Shown here piece after piece: positions 20,912-31,714 of a stretch of 64,000 nt of DNA. The stretch's first letter is position 1. The number at the start of each line of letters is the position of its first letter. The stretch is from positions 186,001-250,000 of the forward strand of contig CAJNAR010000004.1 of the NCBI GenBank assembly GCA_905220665.1, written 5' to 3'. The translations under genes and the position numbers were made by a program. The DNA comes from Albugo candida. Lineage: Eukaryota; Oomycota; Peronosporomycetes; Albuginales; Albuginaceae. The notes below the pieces were generated by a model. That model saw nothing but the letters and a program-made list of their open reading frames with translations. It was not told the DNA's origin and did not search any database.

Positions 20912-23714
20912 CTAGGTATCCTGAAGTTGGGCTTTATGGGATTCAAAAGCTTGATTTAGCACCATGAACAGCTCCTGGGCTTCAACTTGCTGCGCGATCG
21001 AGACATCACGCAGTTTGTCCGGATGAATAATTCGGATGATATTTCTACATGAAGAGCAATCACTCACAAAGAAATGACATGTCCTGTGGTTGATAAGGGT
21101 AACAAACCTGTACGCTTTTTTCAAGGTATCATTCTCTGGCGAATGAGCGACCATTATCTGGTTTTCTCTCAGCGATTCCAGGGAAGAGATCTGATCAATT
21201 GTAAGAATCAATTGTATTAATCCTTTGCCATACGCCCATTTTTCAACGTGTCGATGCGTATCGCCGCGAATAGCGTCAGCCTCCTGCGCTTCTTTCTTTT
21301 TCAACAGCTCCATCTCATGACGCTCACGAAGACGTGCTTGCTGGCGAATATGAAGTTCCGAATCTATTCCGCTGGATTGAGCGGCGTCAAAAGAGCCTGA
21401 TCTAGCATCTTCCGCTGCAGTAACGGCGGACGCATTTTCAAAATTGTGATTGAACGTATTTCGATTTCGGCGGGTATCTTCGTCCTGAACATTGGCTTCC
21501 CTCTGTCCGAATGGCTTAAAATAGGTAGAATGTTGGTGTTGTGCCTGGAATTGCTGCTTAACCTGTGAAAATCGGGTAGATTTCATGCTTGCGGGTCTTC
21601 GTCTACTCGTGCGCCTTTGTTGCTGCTTCTTCTTTCGTTCTCGTTCCTCTTGCGCAAGCTGTTCCCATTCTTTATCGTATTCTTCCTTTTGGCGGCTTTC
21701 AGCGGTAACTTTTTCTTCCTCTTTGCGGATATTCTCCTGATGCTTACGTGCACGTTTCTCCATGTATTTATTCATCCTGCTCTTACCCCTTTTTTCATGC
21801 GGAGAATCACGTCGAGAATCCTGGACCGATTCAGCGCCTTCATCTTCATCGCTTGAAGAATTGGAATTTTCGGACACTTTACTATCCTTACTAAGAATCG
21901 CCGATTTTGAGCGTGATTTTAAAATATCGTCTGGATTTGGCGAACGATCTTGGTCGTTGCTCTCATCACTGGAACTGACTCCTCGTGAAACCTTGCTGAT
22001 GTGAGACGCATGAACGCCATTCAACGATGGAGAGGATGGAGATGATGACAACGATGATTCCGCACGAGGCTTGATTTTCTCAAATAAGTGTCTCTGTTCG
22101 TCAGTCGGCGGTGGAGGAGGAGGAGGAGATGGTGGTGCTTCTTGATCCTCCGTTGCACAATCTCTGGCACCAGAAAGGGAATGTGAAGACAAACGGTCAT
22201 CACTGTCACTTCCAAACATGCTATCACTGGATTCGTCCTCTTTGCTCATCGTACTTAGTGGAATATGAAGTTTCGGGCGACGCGCAAGGTGTTCAAACTC
22301 GCTTCGAGCTGACGGCAAATTGGAGGATGAGGTCTCAAAAGAGGTAGCATTTTTAAAGGTTTTGTGTGTGCTGTTTTGTGGGGAGACATTTTTCTTGAAT
22401 CGAAATGAGATTTTGTCGAAAAAATTGATGGAAGAACCTTTGCTTGGATGCCTTCTATAAGTATCCTCATGAATGTTTTTCTGTTGATCGTCGATTCCAG
22501 ACTCGTTGGAAGCTACATGATTCTCGTTGTTCACTGATCGTTGCTCGGGATCTCGCGGGTGAGTACATCTTGGTAATTTGACTTCAAGGTTTTGGTCGAA
22601 ATCAGAAGTATCCTGTTTATATATCGAATCCAGTTTCCTCTCCATAATCTCAATCATCTTTTGGCTCTCTTCAAGTTGGTGGTTATATCGAATATTCAAA
22701 GCTTCTGCGCGTTCACAGCGCAGCAAAAGATCCTGATACTCTTTTTTTTCTCTGGAATTCATATTCAGAACTTTTGTTTTACGTTCTTGCTTCAGATTTG
22801 TAATTTGCATTCGCAGAGATTTAATTTTTTCGTCGTAAATTCTAGTTGATTGTACGAGCTTTGAATGCCAATCTTCCCGTTTCATAAGTTGTCTCGAGAC
22901 CTCATCTTCCAAACATTTTACTTCCTTTTTGGCATTTTGTATCACATCTTCCTTTTTCTTTTCCATAACTGCAATTGTAGTATCACGTTCCTTGATGAGA
23001 GCTTCAATTTTCTCACTCGCCTTGATTAATTGTCTGTTCCTTTTTTCCACTGTCTTTTGACAGTCCTTTAGACCCGTTTGTGCCTCGGCATTCGATTTTT
23101 CCGAACTTGCGAGTCGCATTTCAAGGTGCTGAATAGATTTGAATGCATCACCCAACTCTTTTTTCAATTTTTCAAGCTCGACTCTCTTCTGTACATGTCT
23201 TTCTTTCGCCTTCACTCTAAGAGCTTCCAATGAGTCGTTTTCATCATCAATTTCGAATAAACCTCTCCTTCCAGCAGCCAAAAGGCTCTCATGATCGAAA
23301 CGCTCGTCATTGGCGCTACTACGTGATATATCGGGATACTTATTCGGTAATGTATGCCTTCTAGATGAGTCAGTGGTCATGGAACTTGTGTTTTTTCTGC
23401 TTTTGCGACCAAATACGCGCTGTATCGCATGCATCTTGCTGGATGAAGAGCTTCTTGTCGTATCTGTCTTTTGCTGCTGATCCTTTTTCTCTTTCTGAAT
23501 TTGCACAGTCATTGCAGAATCCGATCCCGAAGATGATGAAGAAAATAAGCTGCCTCGTTGCGTGGCGAACGCTTTGGACGCGCGCTTTCTCGCATCCAGA
23601 TCAGAAATTGCGACTACATAAGATGCATGAGAACAAGAAAAGATCAACCATTATACTTTCATGTCCACCTGTTTTGTTCCGCACTCTCTTGCTGTTTAAA
23701 TGTGCTTCTCGCAT
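20912..23714 (-). CDS. Auxilin-like coiled-coil J-domain protein
   Basis: Three exons: 23714-23657, 23613-21108, 21044-20912, giving 898 aa. The second intron (63 nt) is a multiple of three and open, so it can be mistaken for coding, but removing it restores KKAYR joined to NIIRIIHPDKLRD, a proper J domain with HPD. Such C-terminal J domains recruit Hsp70, in auxilins to strip clathrin from vesicles; clathrin binding is not shown here. Residues about 100-380 are strongly charged coiled coil. The middle is serine-rich and disordered, with a run of prolines (SPPPPPPPTDEQ) and long Lys/Glu-rich stretches near 620-690. Before the J domain, EKWAYGKGLIQLILTI matches the auxilin lead-in helix. It shares a 79-bp divergent promoter region with the lipB-like gene. 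Confidence 0.75.
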
Positions 23715-23793
23715 GATGTCGAAGAATTATCCGCGGCAAAGGATAATTCTCAGACTCCAAGTTATCAGAGCGGGAATCAGATTCTGATCAGTC

Positions 23794-24624
23794 TTGATGA
23801 AATGCATCGTCCAAAAAACATCTCGCAACTTGAGCTTCTTTTCTACTAGTCAGAGCCTCCATTGGCTTCAAAGGAGGCATCACAATGCCTTTGCTACCCT
23901 ACAATCTCCTACACCTAACAAGCGGCCTTGTGTCGCTTATCATTTGGGCTTAGTCGACTATGAAACAGCCTGGAGATGGCAAAAGCAGCTTATTGGGGAC
24001 CGTGTACAACGCATGAAAGAATGTGAAAGTGCCATGGAGTTTCCTGATGCGATTTTAATTCTACAGCATCCCGGTGTATATACTCTAGGACGCAGAGCTA
24101 GTATGGCGAATGTTAAATTTGACTCAAACGCGAAGGAATCTTTCAAGCTCATCCGAGTTGATCGTGGTGGGGAAGTTACTTATCACGGACCAGGCCAGGT
24201 TGTCGTATACCCAATACTCGACCTCAATCATCACCGAAAGGATCTTCACTGGTATCTACGTCGAATAGAAGAAGTGGTCATTGCAGTCCTCGCCAAGTTT
24301 GGTATCAGAGGACATCGCCAGACAGGGCTCACTGGTGTTTGGGTTCAAGATCCTCAGACCAAAGATATAAAAAAAATCGCGGCAATAGGAACACACGCGA
24401 CAAAATGGATCACAATGCATGGATTCGCGATTAATGTGACGACTGATTTGACTTCATTTCATCATATAGTACCATGCGGCATCGAGAACTATGGCGTGAT
24501 CAATATGGCAAACTTTGATCATAAGATCGAGAGTCGTCAAGTTGAGACTGCAATTGTGTCCACCATTGAGGATATTTTTGCCCTGAAAATTACTTCTCTT
24601 CATCAGGAATCACCTTTTCTGTAG
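23794..24624 (+). CDS. lipB: Octanoyl-[acyl carrier protein] transferase (LipB family)
   Basis: One exon, 276 aa. LipB moves octanoate from acyl carrier protein to lipoyl domains of pyruvate, 2-oxoglutarate and glycine-cleavage enzymes, the first step of lipoate synthesis. Family blocks are LILQHPGVYTLGRRA, RGGEVTYHGPGQVVVYPILDL, the catalytic Lys in KKIAAIGTHATKWITMHGFA, and the catalytic Cys in HHIVPCGIENYGV. The first about 45 residues are rich in Arg, Ser and His and lack acids, a mitochondrial leader. Start codon is ATG ATG; either could be used. Confidence 0.93.
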   Translation: MMKCIVQKTSRNLSFFSTSQSLHWLQRRHHNAFATLQSPTPNKRPCVAYHLGLVDYETAWRWQKQLIGDRVQRMKECESAMEFPDAILILQHPGVYTLGRRASMANVKFDSNAKESFKLIRVDRGGEVTYHGPGQVVVYPILDLNHHRKDLHWYLRRIEEVVIAVLAKFGIRGHRQTGLTGVWVQDPQTKDIKKIAAIGTHATKWITMHGFAINVTTDLTSFHHIVPCGIENYGVINMANFDHKIESRQVETAIVSTIEDIFALKITSLHQESPFL

Positions 24625-24670
24625 TTTTGACACTGCTCACCTTTTGCACAAACAATATCAAAAATTTTCA

Positions 24671-26200
24671 TCATTGTGTAACTTTCGAACACTGTATTTC
24701 TTGATGAGTAAGGTGCTGCTTTGTCACTGTGATAATCTCATCGACTGTCGCAAGACCTCCGTTACCTACAGATACAAAGATTGACGGATCCACGACATTT
24801 CTCAACTTCATGCACTTGCCGACTACGCCACATGCGAGCTTTTTTCGGACAGGTGGTATCAGCACATAGTGAAGCTCCTCGGTCAACACTCGGAGATGTT
24901 GAGATGTGAAAGGATGATCCCACATGTCAGTGTTCATGGCCGGAGCTATTACAAATGGCTTAGTCGCAGGCCAGGCGCGGGTGATGCAGGTCTACGCATG
25001 AAACATGAATTGGAAGACAGACATATCACATGACTAAATCATTTGTGGCACACCAACAGATTGTCTGCCAGACCATGAGCAACTTTTGCAAGAGTATTTG
25101 CAGATAAAGGAGCCAGTAAAATGAGATCTGCCCAGTCTTTGAGCTATACACAGACCACTGAGGAAGCTGGGGAAGACATCAATGTACATATGTGTCCTTA
25201 CCTGGATATGCAAAACTGGATGACCCACTTCGGTCCATGATTCCCACTCATCTTGGTCTTGATAAATAGTAATTGCAGGTTTATCAGTCAACAAGTCTGC
25301 TGAAAACTTTGTCAACTCGAGAAGATGCATCCAGCTCGAAGGATTGTAATTTTTTGCACGCTGGAAGAAAAATTTGGCGGACTTGGTGAGTACTATTGTG
25401 ACCTACAGAGATAATAATAACTGGAAATTCATGTCTTGTCGCTATGCGAAAACATAGTTTCATACATCAGCAAATCCGTATAGACGAACTACAATTTCTG
25501 GAATTTTGACTGTCGCTACGCTGCCACTTGCACCGAGTAATATACGTGGACGACGTGAGGCGGTCACCGGTCGGACTATCGGGTCTGTGGATTTCAAATC
25601 AGGGTTTCCGCCAGGATTATCGGAATCACCGAGCTTTCTTCGAAACAAGTAACGACTAAGCCATCCATTGGATGCTTTGAACCCGTGCAGCGCTTTTAAT
25701 GTCTGCTCAGGTAAATCGTTTTTCAATTCTTCCACAAGCAGATTCCTCACTTCGATTGCTCTTGTCTTCAGCATTTCACCTGTCAGCTTGATTCCTGGGC
25801 ATGCTTCTTCCACTTGCATATGCCAATCACTCATTCTATCATCGATAATCGATAAATGACTGTGTTGTCGCAGCACTTTAAGTGATTTCTTTTTCGTTGT
25901 GGCCTCTCGCCGGATGACTTCTTTTTCTTTCATGATTCTCGTAACAGCTGCTCGAGATAAATTGAATCGCGTCGAAGCTGTGGAATGCGTATTTTTGTCC
26001 TCAACGAAATTGATGATTTCGAGCTTCTCTGCAATCGATTTTCGCACTCGTTTTGATGCATTCGCCTGCGCAGAATCTTTTCCCATGACGGATTTGTAAT
26101 CATTTCGACCAATCTCTATGCAGGCGAACGATCGAATAAATGGGCATGAAAACGCCGCAACAATGAACGTCAGGCAAACAGAATGTACCCTTTTCAGCAA
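24671..26200 (-). CDS. PPCDC: CENP-B/pogo-type HTH fused to phosphopantothenoylcysteine decarboxylase
   Basis: Four exons: 26200-25466, 25402-25202, 25143-25054, 24991-24671, all phase 0, giving 448 aa (410 if it starts at the later [15 protein letters not shown]). The C-terminal half, from about residue 216, is a PPCDC/HAL3 flavoprotein, which decarboxylates 4'-phosphopantothenoylcysteine in CoA synthesis. It shows [17 protein letters not shown], the catalytic His in [19 protein letters not shown], the APAMNTDMW loop and the flap Cys in KLACG. The N-terminal half has two helix-turn-helix modules like CENP-B/Tc5: about 50-95 ([16 protein letters not shown]) and about 110-195 ([16 protein letters not shown]). 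The join lies inside one exon. No Met occurs between the HTH region and the enzyme, so the enzyme cannot easily be made alone. Confidence 0.85.
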
Positions 26201-26490
26201 TTACAGGGCTAGCATATAGAGCTCTACTGCAAAAACACTAGAGCTTTCAAACAAAGATATTTGGAGTATGTGATATCCGAACTAAGAGGGGAATACTGTG
26301 TCGGACTCGCTGCACAGTGCGTGACTAATTGCATGCAAATCACTATTGCTAGGACCGAGATGTTAAACAATAATATATTGATCAATGAACAAGAATTTGT
26401 GCTGCAAAGTATAACATTGTATAATTTGACATGCTTGATGAATCCCAGAGTCAGCTGACTGCTAGCTAGTATAAAATAGTCTATTTCGTG

Positions 26491-28972
26491 ATGTGTGATT
26501 ATAATGGACCACCTGATGTGAAGGTGTGCTATTTTATCCAAAAGTCGCAAAAAGGATCCACTTTCGCCACACAGCCATCCGTTAATGATAGGAAATGGAT
26601 CTATCCATTCATAATACTTTGATTGCTTGCTGACACAGTTATGCACAATAGACGAGACAAAAAAGCCGAGCATCAAAGAGTTCCGTCTTGGTGCTCAAAT
26701 TGGCGTGGGAAACTTCTCAAGGATTTTTGTTGCAACTCATAAAGTTACAAAGGAGAAATATGCCCTGAAAGTAATCGACAAGTCTCGAGTTCGACGTTTG
26801 CAAGTTCGACATCATAACATATATAATGAAATTAAATTGGAAAAGCAAGTGCTCAATAGGTTGCGCCATCCTAATATAATTCGTTTGTATCATACCTTTC
26901 AAGTAAGCATTCTCCGTCCTTGATGGTATATATACGTCTGATTTTCGTTTTTGGTCTAGGACGAACGAAGTCTTTACTTTCTGTTGGAGTTATTGGAAGG
27001 TGGTGAGCTACTTGCAAAGCTTTTCAATGAGAAAACTCAGGTCGGCGTCGATGAGGAGCTCGCGCGGTTTTATTTTGCAGATATGATCAATGCTTTGGAA
27101 TATATGCACGCAAATAAAGTTATACATCGGTACGCATGCAGCTTGTCGGCTCCTTGTATCTATATGATTGTGACACCAAACAAAGTGACTTGAAACCAGA
27201 AAATATGATCATCGATCTGAAACAAAATGGTCACCTTTGTTTGATTGATTTCGGCACGGCAAAAGATTTAGATGACACGTCCTTAAACGGACCTAATTTC
27301 GTGGGTACTCCAGGTAAGATAGAACTACTTGGATATGAAGCCTACATTCACTCTCATCATAGAGTACATGTCACCGGAGACAATCGATAATAAATCGGTT
27401 AGCCACACCACAGATTTGTGGGCTTTAGGCTGTATATTATATCAGCTTTTGACTGGAGAAACTCCTTATGGTGCTGGAAGTGTTTATCTCACCTTATTGA
27501 GGATCAAAGAGGGCACGTTCGATATTCCCAGTTTCATTACAGATGAGCCAAGGGATCTGATCGAAAAGTTATTAACTCGAGATCCAAATCAACGAATTGG
27601 TGCGGGAGATCGAGGAATGGCTGAAATCAAAGGCAACTACGTTACAGTCTCTGGCAGCCGAGTACTTCCAACAATAATCTGTTCGTAGAGCACCCTTTTT
27701 TACGTGGAATTGATTTTGAGAGTCACCAGCGTTCGCCAGCCCCCAAAACGTTGTATCCGAGTCCATATCTCCTCGAAATCATTTTAGATCTATCTCAAAC
27801 AGAAAATAAGAGAGGCAAAACGGAAAGAGTCGATATCATTGGGGACATAACGCAAGCGAAAATTTTGTCGATGAGTCAGAACGAAAAGCACCAGGTGGTC
27901 CATCTTCTCAGACGAAAACAGCTTCTACACTTGCCAAGTACAGAAGCCCACTCGCTATCGACTATTGCTTGATGCGTTGTTTCCTCTCAGGTATATTCCC
28001 AAGATTCTTTGAGACACCGCAGCGAGGAAGGTGCATGTATGCTAACAGAAGAGAATACACTGGTTACACGCATCAACTCCAGAATACTTTTGACGTGGGC
28101 TTTCAGTTTGCTGTGGTAACCAAGAATTCTAAGAGGATTTTGATCTAAAGTTGACGTATTTGTTTTATAGCTCGTTCTACCATGCCTGTCGAGTGGATGC
28201 GATACTGTTGAGAAGTCAATGGATGATGACGCGTGGAATCAACATCTCACTGATCTGCATCGATTAGTTGCTTCTATAAGCCAGATGGATGTGGAGATTG
28301 TCGTCTTAATTGGTGACTCGGTAGAATCTTTCGTAGATGAGGCTAAAACCTGCACACAGATCGACCAAGTACAGGCTGTATTTGATCAGTTTAGACCAGA
28401 CATCCGCTTGGTATGTCCAGCACATTTTCTATTCGAATTTCCAAAGTTTTATCTCTCTTCAAGGTTTTTGTGCCCGGTCCAATAAGTAGCAAAAGCACCG
28501 AATCCCTGAAAGAGTATCAACAATGTTTCGGTGACGATTACTACACTTTCTGGTTTGCTCTTCAAATCATTGTGCTTTTGTTCAATGCTAATAATGTTTA
28601 TAGGTGCGGTGGTTCAAAATTTATCATTTTGAATTCGTCGATATATTTGTCACAAGAAGCTGAATTGATCGCCGACAAAAGGCAACAACAAAGTGTGTAG
28701 ACTCTATCATGAGAAATGACACCCGTGCTAACTGTAATCTCATCTTCCCAGCCTGGTATCAGAAGGAATTGGAGAATGGGCGGTTATGTGCTCGTGAAGT
28801 GTACGTAGTTTCGTATCACATGATTGCTAGCGCCAAAGAAACGAAAACAGAGGTAGATTGTGTACAATTGTTTGACTTCATCATGACAGTTTGGCTTCGT
28901 GATAGCACGCTGAAGGAGATTGCAATTCGACTCCGACATCAGATCACGTTCGATTATGGATTAGTACAATAA
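26491..28972 (+). CDS. PDK1-like protein kinase fused to CPPED1-like pseudophosphatase
   Basis: Eleven exons: 26491-26523, 26639-26902, 26960-27129, 27186-27313, 27363-27632, 27689-27937, 27991-28115, 28171-28410, 28464-28552, 28604-28692, 28752-28972; 625 aa, exact phase. Residues about 20-290 are an AGC/PDK1-like Ser/Thr kinase with every key residue: GVGNFSRIF, Lys in YALKVID, HRDLKPENM, DFGTAK, EYMSPE. The C-terminal part resembles CPPED1-type metallophosphatases (VVLIGDSVESF, FGDDYYTFWCGGSKFIILNS). However, the metal-binding Asp of the ADPQ-like site and the GNHD motif are gone (FVPGPISSKSTESL in its place), so it is probably inactive as a phosphatase. No PH domain, unlike animal PDK1. 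Exon 1 is the least certain. The intron at 27633-27688 is GC-AG. Confidence 0.78.
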
Positions 28973-29792
28973 ATGGTCAGAGCACGATAGATCCATTTTT
29001 TCCTTGCATTAAAATAGGCGACTCGGACACATCTACTTCATCGGAAAGAGTATTGTGTCGAATTTCAACATGTTCCGATGCTATCATACATACAATCAGT
29101 GTCTCGCATGAGAATACTATCGTCAAAGAGCAGTCAATTGGATGAGAGTATATTTTTGGAGGAAGAGAAGCATGTGCTTGTATCACATTACGATAGAAGA
29201 CACAGCGTATTTTGAATGTTAATACAACTTCGCTACAATGCGAGAAAGCCAAAATACTACAAGTTTGTTCTTGCTCTGAATGGCGTACTGGTTAGATTGC
29301 ACTGCTCTTTTCCATTATGTTGACAACGCCCACGCAAAGTACACGTGACGGAAAATCGACGCATCATTATTTGATCGGGAGAGGTGGGGATCATTCCAAT
29401 GGCAGGACCAACGTTTACACATCCGGACATGAGATGCCAGAGTCTTAAGCCAGACTCGATATCTTGCAGCTAGATCGGAGGTTGGTCTTTGTGTCAATAT
29501 CTACATTGATCTAACGCAACTGCATAGAGAAAATGTCTCTAAAGCCGCAGCATTCAAGAGGGAGCTGTGCGCGAAAGAAGCCCTTAGTCATCTAAGAGTG
29601 GAACTGCCTCGGTATTGCTGAGATCTTGTAGCTTAAGCCGCATATAGGATCTAATCGAAGTGGATATTCAATGTATCGCTTCACTCAAAAACTCACTCCG
29701 CATTTCGTATATATTTCTTAAAGAGTCAAGATAAATCGGAAAGCGTGAGACCTAGTCGACATAGCACACTGATAAATGACTGGCTGACAACA
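28973..29792. other. 820-bp intergenic stretch
   Basis: Only short frames with no recognisable motif on either strand. It should contain the kinase 3' end and the TRM6 promoter. Confidence 0.45.
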
Positions 29793-31418
29793 ATGGATAT
29801 CAAGAGTAGAGAAGCCAACATCATTTACGATGGCGATACAGTCATTTGCGAAGTGAGCGATGGTCGCATGTTTTTTCAAACGGTATCGACAAAAGAGTAA
29901 GACGACATAAATTTGGATAATCATAATCATAATCACTGACTTTGCTCGTTTTAAGATGCATTCGAATAAGCAAAACATTGACATCATTAGCACCAGTCAT
30001 TGGTGCTGCGTACGGGTGAATAACATCGATCTGAATCGCGTTTGAAGCATCTGATTGATGATCTTTAGGTCGACGTTTGAGTATCAAAACCAGAAACTCG
30101 TGAAAGTATCTGGTGGCCTCTTTCCTGATCCAGTGGCACCAGAATTTGGCGAAGCCATCGTACCGATATGCGATAATAGACATTATACGGACACTAACTC
30201 GGCACAGAAATTATCGTCCGAGTCAATAGCAGAATTACGCTCCCAGGGAGCTACAGGAAAAGAAATCATTGAAGCTTTGGTGGAAAATAGCGCGACCTGG
30301 AACGATAGAACTGAATTTTCAAAGCAAAAATATCTGAAGAAGAAGCAAACAAAATACATGCCACGCGTGCGCGTTCTCAAATGTACAGCCGAGTCACTTT
30401 GCAAAACGTATCGCATGAAAAATCCCGAGAAAATTCGGTAAGGAAAGTGATCTTGCTGTTGTTCGTCGAAGATTGTTACCATTTCTTAGTTATATGAGAG
30501 AGGATACCCTTGGGCAAATATTGATGTATGCCAACATTTACGCCACATCTCAAGCGCTTGTTCTCGACACTTGCATGGGTCTTGTCCTGGGAGCGATCGC
30601 TGAGCGTCAGGATGGCAATGGACGCATTCTAGCGCCGTACATCGGCCAGAATCCATGTGTGGATATCCTTCGGCGCTTCAATTTTGGTACTATGTGCGAG
30701 GTGTGCTCACTATTGACCCCTTTTTTCAAATCACTCTGTCGTAGACCGCAAATCCTTGGCGTCAATTCACTCCTTTCCATTCGAAGAATTTGCGCTTTTA
30801 GACGAGGTACATTATCAATAAATTATATATATGATAATTCTCACCCTAATGTGATTTGCGCTGGTAGCGTGAAGACGATATCACCAAGGCAGAGTTGTCC
30901 GAGCCCAAATTGACAGAGGAAGAAAAACGTAAGATGGAGCAAGAACGTATGAAAAAGTATACCGAAGAAGAACGGAAAAAGCACGAACTGAAGAAGTTAC
31001 GCCGCGATCAGAATCGAATAGTTCGACAGCCGCGAGCCGTTATACGAAACTGGCTTCGTGATAAATCTGATCTGCTGATCCTCGCGTCCGAATACGATCC
31101 CGAAAGTACATTCATCACCTTGATGCCGTATCTTGGTGACTCAAGACCGTTTGTCATATACTCAGAGTGCCTTGAGGTACACCATCATGGATTCCCCCTT
31201 CACGGTCCTCATCTTTTTTTTCGTAGCCTTTAACCAAAGCATTCAGTTCCTTTCAGAAAATGAATTCGTTAATCGATCTCCAATTGACAGAGACCTGGAC
31301 GAGAAGGTATCAAATTTTGCCAGGAAGGAGCCATCCGGAAATGAACATGAGCGGCTGCAGTGGTTATCTGCTTACTGGCACCAAGATTGCCTGTAACTTG
31401 TATAAGGGCAAGAAGTGA
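29793..31418 (+). CDS. TRM6: tRNA m1A58 methyltransferase non-catalytic subunit
   Basis: Seven exons: 29793-29896, 29956-30015, 30069-30437, 30490-30686, 30745-30806, 30868-31176, 31227-31418; 430 aa, exact phase. TRM6 (Gcd10) pairs with TRM61 to make N1-methyladenosine 58 in tRNAs in the nucleus; it binds tRNA but lacks the SAM site. Family blocks are VIGAAYGSTFEYQ, DNRHYTDTNSAQKL, NSATWNDRTEFSKQKYLKKK, DTCMGLVLGAIAERQDG, and the C-terminal LTETWTRRYQILPGRSHPEM followed by SGYLLTG. A Lys/Glu-rich linker (about 30900-31010) splits the two Rossmann-like halves, as usual. Introns are 49-61 nt. For exon 4 the acceptor giving KIRYMREDTLGQIL was preferred because it aligns without a gap. Confidence 0.87.
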
Positions 31419-31714
31419 GCTTTACAAAACGAAAACTCTATGGTGTATCACAGACTTCTTGAATTGATAATACGTCGCAATAGAGCAATAGAGATTCTAG
31501 TTTACATATAGCTATGTGTTATTATATTAAGCGCTGTCGTCAAGGTACAAGGGTCATCCCAGTGTACGGCGCGGAGCATATTAGTCAGTGAAGATGAAAC
31601 ACGTGAAGCGGGGTGGCTGAGCTCACAGGTGTCAGGATGAGAATGCTATCATTATGACACGCATTATAACAAGAAGTTTTAAAGCGAATTACAAAGGTAG
31701 TATCATTATAACGA

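Noticed and set aside
30438..30471. 34-nt intron in TRM6
   Set aside because: The later acceptor at 30489 gives a 52-nt intron and a gap-free match to the family (KIRYMREDTLGQIL).
31600..31640. Possible tRNA (GGGGTGGCTGAGC looks like a tRNA-Leu/Ser start)
   Set aside because: No matching acceptor stem, anticodon arm or TPsiC loop follows within 100 nt.
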